A stretch of 64,000 nucleotides of DNA from NCBI GenBank assembly GCA_020310875.1, contig CM035435.1:67907955-67971954 (forward strand). The letters run 5' to 3'. The DNA is from Ceratopteris richardii (taxonomy: Eukaryota > Streptophyta > Polypodiopsida > Polypodiales > Pteridaceae). The notes beneath the pieces were generated by a model. It had not been told where the DNA came from. It did no database searches and was given only the letters and a program-made list of their open reading frames with translations. A program made the translations under genes and the position numbers. Of the stretch, positions 51,248-62,789 are shown in pieces. Position 1 is the stretch's first letter. Each line of letters opens with the position of its first letter.

Positions 51248-51990
51248 TTAATAATCTGCATAAATTGTGATGTCTAGATAATGCCTTTGTGAAATATATG
51301 CCACATTCTCATTTGTAGGAACATAGATAATCTCAATGTGCTTCTTAGATACTTGCTCACGAATATAATGGTAATGAACTTCAATATGCTTTGTCCTTGC
51401 ATAATGGACAAGATTCTTAGTAATCGCACTAGCACTTTGACTATCTGAAAATACCTGCATAGATAAATGAACATAAACATCAAGATAACTTAAAAATTTC
51501 TGCAATCAAGTAGCTTGAAGTGTAGTTGTAAAGGCAGCCCTATACTCTGCTTCACTTGAAAATGTAGTAATTGCATGTTGTTTTTTAGAATACCAAGAAA
51601 TTAGACATTCTACAACAAAGGAACAATAGCCACCTATAGATCTTATTGAGCCTCCATCATCTATGCAATCAAAATCTGCAAATGCTTGAAGTACAAAATG
51701 TGATGATTTAGGAAAAACCATAGCATAATTCTTATTTCCTTTCAAATATTTGAATATTCATTTAATTGCTTTCCAATGAATTTTAAGAGGTTTGCGCATG
51801 AATCTTGATACTTGAGAAACATCAAACCAAATGCCAAAATGTGTATTACAAAGATAAATCAAGCAACCATACAAAGATAAATCAAGCAACCATACAAAGA
51901 TAAATCAAGCAACCAACTGCTTGACCATATATTATAGCATCAAAAGGATTTGATTCTACTTCTACTTGTAAAGACATTTTAACAAGTAGA
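51248..51990 (-). pseudogene. MIN-1 pol fragment (end of reverse transcriptase, RNase H)
   Basis: The minus strand reads FDAIIYGQAVGCLIYLC (about 51945-51890), YLKGNKNYAMVF, then RNase H motifs SSEAEYRA, FSDSQSA, RTKHIEVHYHYIRE and YVPTNENVA. These are typical of a copia RNase H. A 23-bp unit in the reverse transcriptase part is present three times (51848-51915) and once in MIN-2. It is a fossil fragment. Confidence 0.85.
51848..51915. repeat. 23-bp unit, three tandem copies
   Basis: ACAAAGATAAATCAAGCAAC plus three more bases is repeated three times. The homologous place in MIN-2 (about 62665) has a single copy, so the expansion happened after the two insertions separated. Confidence 0.85.
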
Positions 51991-52009
51991 AGTGAATGGA
52001 ATATATTTA

Positions 52010-52799
52010 ATAGTCTACTAGCAAGCCCTCGCGGAAATTAGGTCTTCTCTGACGATGAGTAACAACTATGTCTTCTCAAATTGTTAAAGAAGTAGGTAAA
52101 AAATCTGGGGCAACAACAACAATAGAAGAAAAAATGAATGTAGAAGCTAGTACTCACAAAAATTAGGAAGGCACACAATTTTAAGTGTGAAGAAGACAAT
52201 GGGCCAACCACCAAGAACCTCTCCAAATCTACTACAAACTCTAAGAGAACCTCCTAGTTCAAAACCCTACAGCATAAGCGTGAATAGCTTATACACTTGG
52301 TGTAAGAGAGCCAACATTACCCTTCTTATATAACCTAAGCTCTCCAACTAGAAAACTTAGCCAAAAAAAAATGGAAAATTGAAAACACTAAATACTTGCG
52401 TTAAAATTTTTGCAAGCCCATTAGTATGCTCTTCCTGGGTTCGATTTGCTTTTTGGTATAGCTTTAGGGTCGACCGGATAATAGCTTTAGGGTCGATCGG
52501 ATAATAGCTTTAGGGTCGATTGGATAGCCCTTAGAATTGATGCTTTTCCAAATTTAAATCCTAGTGATTGGATCATAATTAAATGAAAAGCAACTTATGA
52601 CAAGGAATTAGGGATTGACTTTTGAAGGGGTTACATATCTCAGATAAGTGCATGCTATATATCAATAGAAAGCTCTTGATGAGTACTTTATGACTATATT
52701 TAAGGAGGAGGGGGAGAGGGAAACATCTTTGAGCAAATTTTGACTAAGCCCAAAATTAGGGTTTGCTAGAATTTTGGCATTTTACATTGTTTTCCAACA
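52010..52799 (-). repeat. Second LTR-like stretch in MIN-1
   Basis: On the minus strand it begins TGTTGGAAAACAATG, resembling the MIN LTR start, and includes the promoter-proximal text shared with the other MIN LTRs. Its left limit is uncertain. It contains a 22-bp tandem repeat (52458-52530, three units built on TAGCTTTAGGGTCGA). Confidence 0.5.
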
Positions 52800-53222
52800 A
52801 GATTATTAGAGAAAAGAAAGATGTAGTCTCTTTGGTGATTGAATCACTTGCAAAGAGGTTCATCTTTCTACATAACCTATGGGAACAACTTAGAGACAAA
52901 TACGCTTGAATTGCTCTAATTTCTTCTTGAAATTCGACCTTAGAAGGAGACAATACCCTATTCGAATAGCCATGAAGTTAACACTAGTTTTGTAATAGGA
53001 CACTTGAGTGTCTCGCATTTAGACCAACTTTCTTGAATTTTCTTGATCACATACTTGATGCTTTGATGACATAATCACTTGTGTTTGATAGCTCACATCA
53101 TGTAGTTTTTGGCAAAAATATAAAATTTAACATTTTGCAACTTCATATGGGTTATTAAATGAAGGGAAAAAAAAAGAGAGAACTTTTAAAAACCAGCTTT
53201 TAACATAATTGAATAAAATAAC

Positions 53223-53645
53223 CTGATTCAAACTTTTTGACAAATTGGCTATGTTTTAGTGAATGGGCAGCTATTGATGGATTTGAGTGTAGTGCAAGTG
53301 TTTGGGAGCTCTTGACAAGGTTAAATACTTGGAAAAGTAAAAAAACATGGACTAGAACTTATATTTTCTAGTTCATTATCATTTATCACAATTTTCAAAG
53401 AATGGCTCACTCTCATTTGTGTAAGTGAGATTTGAGATGATTGGAAGGCTATTAATGGACAACCTTCATGCTAATTGAATGCACATTTTTATTCAAAATT
53501 CAAAGGTCTCTACTTTGAACTAGTAGCCATTGAGTTTGGTGTTGACTGTGTTGATTTGAGAAAGCATATTTTTCTATGTTCATGAAAAGAACATAGTTGT
53601 AGAAGTAGAATACAAAATCTCATGATGCAAAAATAATTATTTTGT
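53223..53645. other. No gene seen
   Basis: This AT-rich sequence lies between MIN-1 and MIN-3 and is probably internal sequence of one of them. No domain is legible. Confidence 0.45.
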
Positions 53646-54668
53646 TGGAAGTAGAGTAGGCCTAATCTAAATTCCACAAGATTTTTCCAACACTTAAACC
53701 TTGAGCACACACACCTTGAACTAATAGGATAGATGAATGCTTACAAAAATAGACAAGAGTAGCTAAATGCTATACTCTAAATAATAACTACTTAATGAAA
53801 TAATAAATGTACAATGTGTGTGATATATAAATTTTGGATAAAAAGCAAAATATATGATCGATCTTGGTACATGAATTGGAGAGAAGTGTGCCTAAGAGTT
53901 ACAGAAAGTGAAAGCGTGCTCAAATATGAAAAGAAATAGGATTGTTTATGAAAAACAGCCTATGCGCTATAATTAAGGTAAAATTTTGCAACCCTAACAA
54001 ACTTTAGGGTGTATTCTCTAAAATAAGAAGCTACATAACTTTTCCTCTTGACCTAGTAGGTAATAAAATCTGGTACAGCAGCAAGACTTGAAGAACAACC
54101 AGAAAATAGCAGCGACTTTAAAAATTAAGCATGCACACATTCTTGGGAGTGTGAGAAGAAGAAGAGGGAAGGAGCAAATCACCCAAAATCAGCTCTTCGA
54201 TCACCTAGGGCAGCACCTCCACTTAGTAGACACTTCAATAAGTATATATGTGATGCTAATTGTGCCCCCAAAGGCCTCTTATATAGACTTTATGGCCCAA
54301 AAGTTGATTAAACAAGTTTCAGTCTTGAAAAGCCCAAAAAGCAACTTCGTTTGTACAATATCGTTAAATTTTGCTTTTTATACATGAAAACTTGCCATGG
54401 AGTTTGGATGGGATAATGACCAAATACTTTTGACAAGAAAAAATACATTTGTCTTCTAAATATAACTTGAATTCATTGGACATGTATTCTCCTCTATCAG
54501 TTCTAAAAATCTGAGTTTTAGATTGATTTTCATTTTCAAGCATAGCTGCAAAACTCTTAAAAGTAGCAATAAGCTTTGGACTTGCTTTTAAACCAAATAC
54601 CACATAAAAGCTTGAAAAACTCATCAACAGAATTGACAAAACACCTATGATCATGTAAAGAGTCTTCT
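53646..54668 (-). mobile_element. MIN-3: minus-strand copia remnant (LTR and integrase piece)
   Basis: 53646-54360 resembles the MIN-2 LTR along most of its length but is clearly more diverged. At 54390-54668 the minus strand reads an integrase core piece with FKSFAAMLENENQSK, IFRTDRGEYMSNEFKLYLED and related text, of a copia lineage different from COP. COP-E begins at 54672, directly beside it, so COP-E probably inserted into this remnant. It is a broken fossil. Confidence 0.65.
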
Positions 54669-54671
54669 CTG

Positions 54672-54882
54672 TGTTGGTATATTTAGGTCGTGATGTGTGT
54701 GAACACACTAGCTCTTTAGAAGTCCCCCTCCCCCCCCGGCTTGTATATACACCTATAACCCTAACGGATCACTTATCTTTGTACATTCTAGTGGTAATAC
54801 ATTCAGTATTGTGTGTTGTGCTCAAAGCTTCTTCTTCTTCCTTGTGTTGTATGCGTGCTTCCGCAAACCTCAAACTCAAACA
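54672..54882 (+). repeat. COP-E 5' LTR
   Basis: This 211-bp copy of the COP LTR is shorter than its relatives. It is followed by an initiator-Met-like primer binding site at about 54885. Confidence 0.9.
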
Positions 54883-55225
54883 ATTGGTATGAGAGCAGGT
54901 CGCCGCTTCATCTACGGCATCATCGACAACCCTCCAGTCACAGTCTCAGAATCCCATGAAATTTGGTGATCATACTCAAGTTGATTAGGAGTTCAAAGCA
55001 ACTTCGCTTTGTGGTGTCGAAATCATGATCTGAGCTCGTTTCGGCCTCTGAATGCACTATCGTGACGCTTGTGTAGGCCCATGCACATTCGTCTTTTTGT
55101 GTTGTAAGATATATATCAGTTTTAGTTCGCAAGTATAAGCGTCTTGAAGTCTGGTACAGGTTTAGCGGAACTTATCAAGGTAGTTCTGTTCAACTTTTTC
55201 AGATAGAGTCATTTTTCTGCATCAA

Positions 55226-55270
55226 GGTATTTTAGTCAGTGGTATTTTAGTCAGTGGTATTTTAGTCAGT
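55226..55270 (+). repeat. 15-bp unit, three exact tandem copies in COP-E leader
   Basis: GGTATTTTAGTCAGT occurs three times, immediately before the gag start. The other COP elements have one copy at this place. Confidence 0.95.
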
Positions 55271-55274
55271 GGCC

Positions 55275-58200
55275 ATGGCTGAAAGGTGATGTATTCCGTA
55301 TGTTAGTTATTGAGGATAAGTTGGATGGTACCAATTACCCATTATGGGCTTATATAATATGTTATGTCTTGGTTGCAAAAGACTATGGAATATTGTGCAG
55401 GGTGTTGAAAAACTTCACCTATAAACACAATTGTTGAAGGTGATGCAGATGGCATTGAAGATGGCGATATTCTTCATATTTGTGTTCACACTACGGTTCT
55501 TGTTGCACCTACTGCAAAGCAAATTCATTGGGATGGCAGAGATTCTCAGGCTCATGCATTGATAGCCTTGTATGCCAAATGTGCCATTATTCCTCACATT
55601 CTCTCTTGTAGAACAACAAAGGATGCTTGGGATACACTTACCACTTTATTCCAAGCAAGGAATGAGGCGCGTGTTGCTTACCTTCGAAAACAGTTGGAGA
55701 GTGAGCACATGAATGAAAGAGATTCCATGAACAGTTTTTTGACAAAGATCAAAGATTTGAAGGAATAGTTGATTTTTGCTCATGAAGTGTTGCCTGACAG
55801 TTCACTTGTGTAAATTGTTCTGAATGGTCTTCTCGATTCATATCAGAGTTTTGCTTCTACTCTTCGTTTGATGATGAACGGAAATCCAAATGCCTTAACA
55901 TTTGAGGAGTTAGTCTCTCTTCTGTTGCAGGAAGTTCACTCTAGGCAAAACAGGTCCATCATGCATATTGCAAATCAAGCTTTCTTGGCTAGTTAGAAGG
56001 GCAAAAGGTAAATGGAGCTCTTCTACTAATATGCAAAAATCTGCTAGTCCTGCACGATCAAAGAAGGATGATAGAGACGAGAAGAAAACAAAAAATCAGA
56101 AATTGATTTGCAAATACTATAAAGGAAATGATCATGTCGTAAAGAGTTGTCCAAAATTGACTGCTAAAGAGCCAAGGAAGAAAGAGGCTGGATTGGTTGT
56201 TGCAGAGGCCTCTACACCCAAAACAGAGTCTGCTAATCTTGTGCAGAATGAAGAATGAGCATTTACCACTGTTTGCAGTTATGACCCATCTTCTCATGAA
56301 GTGTGTATGTCTGCAGTAGACTAAGATGTTTGGTACTTTGATAGTGGGGCAACCAAACATATTACCTCGCAGCGAAGTTTCTTCACTTCACTTAAGCCTG
56401 TCCCTACAGGCATGCATGGTATATCCATTGAATGCAAAGTCCAAAGAGTTTACGTGCCTCAAACAGTTTTTGGTTTTTGGCTGAAAATCTATCAGCATAA
56501 AAAATGGGCATCCTTCGTTCTGATCGAGGGAGGGGAATATATGTCTTCTGATTTTAATGCATTCCTGGCTGAACGTGGGATAAAACATCAGTGTAAAGTG
56601 CCATATATACCTCAACAGAATGAAGTTGCGGAACGGAAGAACGGGTCACTCATGGGGATGGTGAGCTTTATCGTCAAGATCAGGCTTTAGCACATAGTTT
56701 CTGGCTTGAGGTTGTTATGTGTGCAGCATGTGTACTTAAGAGGTGTCCCACTAAAGCATTGGAGTCTATCACTCCATATGAGGCTTGCCATGGTCGTAAG
56801 CCATGTGTTGCGCACCTGCGTATTCTTGGTTGTCTAGCATATGCATTAGTGCCTAAACAACAACGCAGAAAATTGGATGATAAAGCAGTGAAATGTATTT
56901 TTGTTGGGTACAGTTCTGAAAGCAAAGGCTATCGTCTGTATCATCCACAGACTAAACGCATTTTGGTTAGCCATGATGTTGTTTTTGTGGAAGATGTTGT
57001 TCAGCCATTACTTTCATATACTAAGGAGACATCAGTTAGCTCCAAAGACATGTATGATACTTTACCACCTGTCTTTACATGTGGATAGTCTAGTGCTCGT
57101 CCTAATGAGGCAACTTCTCAGCCTTTACAAGTTTCATGTGATAATGCAGATCATTCCATTTCATATGCAAGTTTACATGATGCACTTGTTGATGAGAGAA
57201 CTGAGGCTAGTGCAGACTTTGCATCACAGCAAATTAGATGCACCTCTGTCATATCGTACTCGTTCTGGCTCTCATAGTGCTTCTTTTGCATCAGATTGCT
57301 ATGCTATGACCACCTCTAGTCTCTGTGATTAGAATGAGCCTGTTTCGTTTGATGAAGCACAAAATGCAAAAAATTGGATGGGTGCTATGCAATCTGAATA
57401 TGATGCTATAATGAAGAATGGTACCTAGCCTTTATGTGACTTGCCTCCTGGCAAGAACGCCATTGGCACTAAGTGGGTATACAGGCACTAAGTGGGTATA
57501 CAAGCTGAAGGGTAAGCCTGATGGAACAATTGACAGGTATAAGGCTAGGCTTGTTGCAAAGGGTTATGCTCGAGAAAGAGGCATTGATTTTGATGAGACC
57601 TTTGCTCCTACTTGTCGAATGACTATTGTTCATAGCATTTGTGCACTTGAAGCTCATCATGCTTAAAATGTACATCAGTTGGACATTAAAACAACATTTC
57701 TAAATGGTGACTTGCATGAAGAAGTGTATGTTTTTCAGCCCTGTGGCTTGGTGCGGAGAGGGCATGAAAACAAAGTGTGCAGGTTGAAAAGGCATTATAT
57801 GGTTTGAAACAAGCACCACGTGCTTGGTATGAAAAGATACATGCCTATCTAATTGCACATGGTTTTGAGAACCGCCTAACTGAGAGCACCTTATACGTTA
57901 AGCATGCAAATGATGTGCATCTGATCATTGTCGTGTATGTTGATGACATGCTGCTCACTGGTCCTCATGAGAAGCATATTGCTGATTTTAAGGCTGATCT
58001 GCATGCCTCATTTGAGATGTCTGATTTGGGGCATTTGCATCATTATTTGGGCATTCAATTTATGCAAGTTGATGGCCGAATAGCTTTGTGTCAAACAAAA
58101 TATATGGACGCATTATTGCACCGTTTTGGCCTTGAAAACTATAAACCTATTGCCACTCCTATGGAGACAGGTTTACGGTTGAGTCTTCATGATGCTCGAG

Positions 58201-58792
58201 ATGCATTTTATGTTGTTCTCTATCAACAGGCTGTTGGATGCTTGATTTACTTATGCATTACTCGGTCGGATATTCAGTTTCCTGTCTCACAGATGAGCAG
58301 GTTTATGAATTGCCCAGGTGTCAAGCATTGGCAAGCGGTTAAGCGCATCTTTCGTTACTTGAGTGGTACCTGGCTACTTGGATTGTTTTATCTCAAGGGG
58401 GGATCACTACCGTCGGATTTACATACTTTTTGTGACTCTGACTAGGCTAGTTGCTATGACACTCGTGTGCCCACTAGTGGCTTTTGCTTCATGCTTGGTA
58501 GCTCATGTATATCTTGGTTGAGCAAGAAGCAACCTACTCTAGCCACTTCCAGTTGTGAGGCTAGGTATAGGGAAGCTTTCACAACAACTGTTGAGTGTGT
58601 ATGGCTCAGACGCCTTATGGCTGATTTGGGTGTTGGTCGACCATCTTCATTGATAGTCAAAGCGCATTGGCAATTGCGAGAAACCCTCTGTTCCATGCTC
58701 GCATTGAACACATTGAGGTGCACTACCATTATGTCAAGGAGAGGTTCTCTGTTGGAGAGATAAGTTTGGCATATTTGCCCACGCAGGAGAAC
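55275..58792 (+). pseudogene. COP-E gag-pol region
   Basis: Gag (about 55275-56260, with zinc knuckle near 56110), protease around 56340, integrase about 56410-56900, reverse transcriptase about 57370-57960 with YVDD near 57938, and part of RNase H from about 58430. Sequence similarity to COP-D is high. It is a fossil with many breaks. Confidence 0.88.
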
Positions 58793-59650
58793 TATCACTT
58801 GTGGCTTATGGTACTTTAATCATGCATTTTTCCTTAAACTATCATCTATAGTTTTACTACTCTGGCTCACCTCTTTCCCATGTTTGTGTTTGTGTTCCTT
58901 GTGGGACAAGTGATACTTGTTCATTTCTAATCACAAAGTAAAAGAATGAAATCTAAAAAGTAACTATATTTTTTATGGCTAAAGGATGAGATCATTGTTT
59001 CACATCCAAATCTCCCATTCTCAATCCTCTCTATACGCAACTCAAATTTCTTAAGAGCTATAAGTTCATTGTAGGTATCTCGGCCTTTCTCCAATCGTTT
59101 CATACTAAATTAATCGCTTGGGATCTAGTTTCAACATGTGGAGGTGTGCTAGTGATATCCACATCCCCCCTTTGTCACATGGTTTCTCAAAGCAACTTAT
59201 AATCGGTAATAGAAGTAAAGAAACAACTATAACACTTCCCTAACAAGTTATTTGATGCTCTATATGTGGTTGTCAAGCACAAGGGGGCAATCGAATGCTC
59301 AAAGCACCTCTCATTCATTCCCCTCAAGGTTGAAAATCAGCTTTGAAATGTCTCATATCATCAAACTTTTTATTGGAGTTCAAGAAGTATGAAGGAAAGC
59401 TATATGTTGACATAGAATAAACTTGGAAGCATGATACACAAGATATTACTAATTACAAAATGTAGAAATGCATTGGGTATATACAATTCGAGGGCAAAAA
59501 ACATGTGAAAGATTAAAAAAACGTGCATTTGCAACCCTAAAAGTGTTCATACACCAAGAATACTAAAATGTACCAAAAAATATGGATTAATCTCAATCAA
59601 CATAATATATACCAAAATGGTTACAAGAAAACCCCAAATTCACCCTCATA
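58793..59650. repeat. RF-c end and RF-a copy, right of COP-E
   Basis: This matches 34265-35130 in order. It has an uninterrupted version of the COP-D target near 59405. No gene is seen. Confidence 0.7.
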
Positions 59651-59654
59651 TAAA

Positions 59655-60600
59655 TGATGTCTCGTCTCTCCATACAAATGATGTCTAGAACACTTAGGTG
59701 GCTATTCATATGAGTGCAAGATGGTTTATTTTGCACTCGTACGCATTCAAGACAAAGCGGATATTCTCATGAACATAAATAGCACTGCCATGGTGACCCA
59801 TAAAAGTTTTCGAGATGACATTGTTGCAATTAGCTACAATGGCTCTGTTTTTTACACGAATATTTTAAAACATGAGACATTTTCTTTTGATCAACAAGAA
59901 TCACATCATGAAACACGAGTATTTTAGTAAATCGTAAACCATATGCTCAATGGTTTGAATGTTCCACCGAATATCTTGTCGTATAGATATGCCCTTGAGT
60001 AAAATATTGAGCACTATGCATTATGTCAGCATAGTTTTTCCAACTATGCATAGAATAGACATCCTGGGTGTTTGGCCCAAAATCGAAGATGATTAGATAT
60101 CTTCATGGCCCTAAATGTTTAAACACAATCCATCTCCATGTGCGTTTTGTATGCAGCTCCTAACACCCCTATCCAAGCCTCACAAATACTAAGATTTACC
60201 GTTTCTTGGAATACGGCAGTCAGTCATGCGCATTTGGAATGCGGTAGTCAGTCAATTCATTCAGATCGAGCCATGCTTCGGAATCCCACTTATCATCATC
60301 CATGGCAAAACAATACAGAGGGGCCCCTCGCTCTACTCACGCGCAGGTGATTCATTGAGGTAGCAAAAGACCAGCTCACTTAAGTCCGTTATGTACTTTC
60401 TTGCATATGTAAATATGTATATATATCGTATATGAGTTTAACGACTATGTTTATCATCCACACTTGGAATACGGCAGTAAATCATTCACTCAGATCAATC
60501 CATGCTTCGGCATTCCACTTATCATCCATGGCAAAACATTAAAGAGAGTTTCCTTAAGCCTCGCTCTATTCAGACGCAGGTGATTCATTGAGGTCCTCGA
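59655..60600. repeat. RF-L copy with duplicated tail
   Basis: The plus strand at 59721-59927 reads the longest version of the conserved RF-L peptide, starting MVYFALVRIQDKADILMN and including THKSF and VAISYNGSVFY. The tail (about 60196-60370) is repeated about 250 bp further on (about 60450-60600). I do not recognise the peptide and do not call it a gene. Confidence 0.65.
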
Positions 60601-61114
60601 TTATTCTGAATCGCTTTGCGAAGGGCACTATCTCACGTTCATTGTTGTTTCGGTCGCTTGGAGCAATCCTGTACATTTCAGAGAAGTCAAGTAGATGAAG
60701 CGCTCACATGGTTTCCTTTCCTTTCCTGCCTAGAAGTATCTTACGAAAGGAAAACTAGATAGACAATTTGTTGGAGCGGATGAGATAAATTTGCAACAAA
60801 ATGAGCTCAGACAATCCTTGAAAGTAGCTGAATAGCACAACATTAGCACGGGCTGGACTGGATTCAAGTCTATGCACAAGGTTTTAGTGGTATAATAGAG
60901 CCTCACCGTCCCGCGCGTGATGTATCGGTCCTCGGTACCCCCACTACATGATCTGCAGGTTCATTTTCCACAAAGGTTCGAGATCCAATTATGTCAGACG
61001 AACAAAAATCAGCTAGTCTGTTGAGCATGCTCGTGTTAACATTCGTTCTTCTCCTTGTATCTGCCATCTGATTACAAGTCTTCATGTGAGCAAATATTAT
61101 GTGGCAAATAAATA
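60601..61114. other. No gene seen; left flank of MIN-2
   Basis: This is single-copy within the window, with slightly higher GC than its surroundings. A short minus-strand frame (SMLNRLADFCSSDIIGSRTF) lies here but runs into the MIN-2 LTR and has no recognisable domain. Confidence 0.45.
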
Positions 61115-62028
61115 TGAAGTACGAAACAAGAATCTTTAACCCTTGCACACATACACACCTTCAACCAAATAAAATAGATGAATGATTACAAAAATAGACA
61201 AGAAACAAGAGACGTGATACGAGTAGCTAATGGGCTACTCTAAAAATAATAACCTGATGAAATAATATATAAAATTTTGATAATGGGCTGAACATATATG
61301 ATCAGGTACAAAAAATGTAGAAAAGTGTGCCTAAAGTTACTGAAAACGTTATTGTGTATTGGAGTATGTAGTGACGATAAACTATTTGTAAGGAAAACAG
61401 TCTATGTGCTGATTATTGAGTGAAAAATCAGCAACCCTGACAGAATATAAGATCCTCTTTGATATATGCAGCACTTGAGCTTCTCCCCAGCTTCTCCTCT
61501 TCGGGTAGTAGGTAAAAAATCCTGGTACAACAGCAAGAATAGAAGATAGACCAAAAATAGCATCAACTTACAAGAAATCAGCACGTACACACACACGTGC
61601 GTAAAGAAGAAGTGGGGAGCAGTTATCTCCTCCAAAATCAGCTCGAACTCCATGCAGCAGCTCGAACACCTTCAATCAATAAAGCATAACATAATTGCTG
61701 TTTTATGTGCCCAATAGGGTCTTTTTATAGACCCAAGAGACCAAAAGCCTCTTGGATTTGTGGTGAATTATACGAAAGGGGTTCGATGAAAAGCATATTA
61801 AAAACTTATAAACTAGGGTTTTAATTTCGAGAGTTCATAAATCGTAATATGGTTATCGTTATATGTCCGTAGATAGCTCTTCTGAAGCTCTATTAGAATA
61901 TGCAATAATTCTTTTTTACCATCTTTGACCTTAGTTTACCATTTCCATTTTTCAAAAATGGTGAACACATAAGCTTAGGATTTGCTAGAAATTAGGGTTG
62001 ACGACACAATCTAACATTGTTTCCAACA
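61115..62028 (-). repeat. MIN-2 LTR
   Basis: On the minus strand it begins TGTTGGAAACAATG after a purine-rich tract (TTTGGGGAGTTGG) that could be the plus-strand primer, and ends TTTCGTACTTCA at 61115. Confidence 0.7.
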
Positions 62029-62062
62029 AACCAACTCCCCAAATGTCAAATTGGACTAAGAT

Positions 62063-62760
62063 TTAATAATCTGCATAAATTCTGATTTCTAGATAATGCC
62101 TTTGTGAAATATATGCCACATTCTCATTTGTAGGAACATAGATAATCTCAATGTGCTTCTTAGATACTTGCTCACGAATATAATGGTAATGAACTTCAAT
62201 ATGCTTTGTCCTTGCATAATGGACAAGATTCTTAGTAATCCCACTAGCACTTTGACTATCTGAAAATACCTGCATAGATAAATGAACATAAACATCAAGA
62301 TAACTTAAATTTTTCTGCAACCAAGTAGCTTGAAGTGTAGTTGTAAAGGCAGCCCTATACTCTGCTTCACTTGAAAATGTAGTAATTGCATGTTGTTTTT
62401 TAGAATACCAAGAAATTAGACATTCTACAACAAAGGAACAATAGCCACCTATAGATCTTATTGAGTCTTTATCATCTATGCAATCAAAATCTGCAAATGC
62501 TCGAAGTACAAAATGTGATGATTTAGGAAAAACCATAGCATAATTCTTATTTCCTTTCAAATATTTGAATATTCGTTTAATTGCTTTTCAATGAATTTTA
62601 AGAGGTTTGAGCATGAATCTTGATACTTGAGAAACATCAAACCAAATGCCAAAACGTGTATTACAAAGATAAATCAAGCAACCAACTGCTTGACCATATA
62701 TTATAGCATCAAAAGGATTTGATTCTACTTCTACTTGTAAAGACATATTAACAAGTAGAA
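62063..62760 (-). pseudogene. MIN-2 pol fragment (end of reverse transcriptase, RNase H)
   Basis: The minus strand reads KGNKNYAMVFPKSSHFVL, SSEAEYRAAFTTTLQATWLQ, FSDSQSASGITKN and RTKHIEVHYHYIREQVS, a copia RNase H with the expected acidic residues and order. It is a fossil piece of an element lacking most of pol here. Confidence 0.87.
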
Positions 62761-62789
62761 GTGAATGGAATATATTTAATAGTCTACAA

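Larger units (their letters stand above)
50451..53222 (-). mobile_element. MIN-1: minus-strand copia derivative, composite
   Basis: A block shared with 61115-64000 starts at the same base in both copies (TGAAGTACG) after unrelated flanks, as expected of a transposon end. Reading on the minus strand there is a 3' LTR (50451-51213), an RNase H and reverse transcriptase C-terminal piece (51248-51990), a second LTR-like stretch (about 52010-52799) and unassigned internal sequence. The lineage differs from COP. Identity with MIN-2 looks to be around 95% or more. The right limit is only where the comparison runs out at the window edge. It is a broken fossil. Confidence 0.7.
54672..58792 (+). mobile_element. 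COP-E: broken Ty1/copia element, no 3' LTR seen
   Basis: This has a 5' LTR (54672-54882), a primer binding site, leader, gag, protease, integrase, reverse transcriptase and most of RNase H, all in COP order. The copia sequence ends at about 58792 inside RNase H and RF-c sequence follows at once. No 3' LTR or target duplication can be found. It is shorter than a full copy and broken at ten or so places. Confidence 0.9.

Noticed and set aside
54088-54387. Plus-strand 99-residue frame
   Set aside because: It overlaps the MIN-3 LTR and the start of a minus-strand integrase piece. No motif supports it.
60903-61148. Minus-strand 81-residue frame as a small host gene
   Set aside because: It crosses the end of the MIN-2 LTR at 61115, so its N-terminal part is repeat sequence. 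No domain is recognisable.
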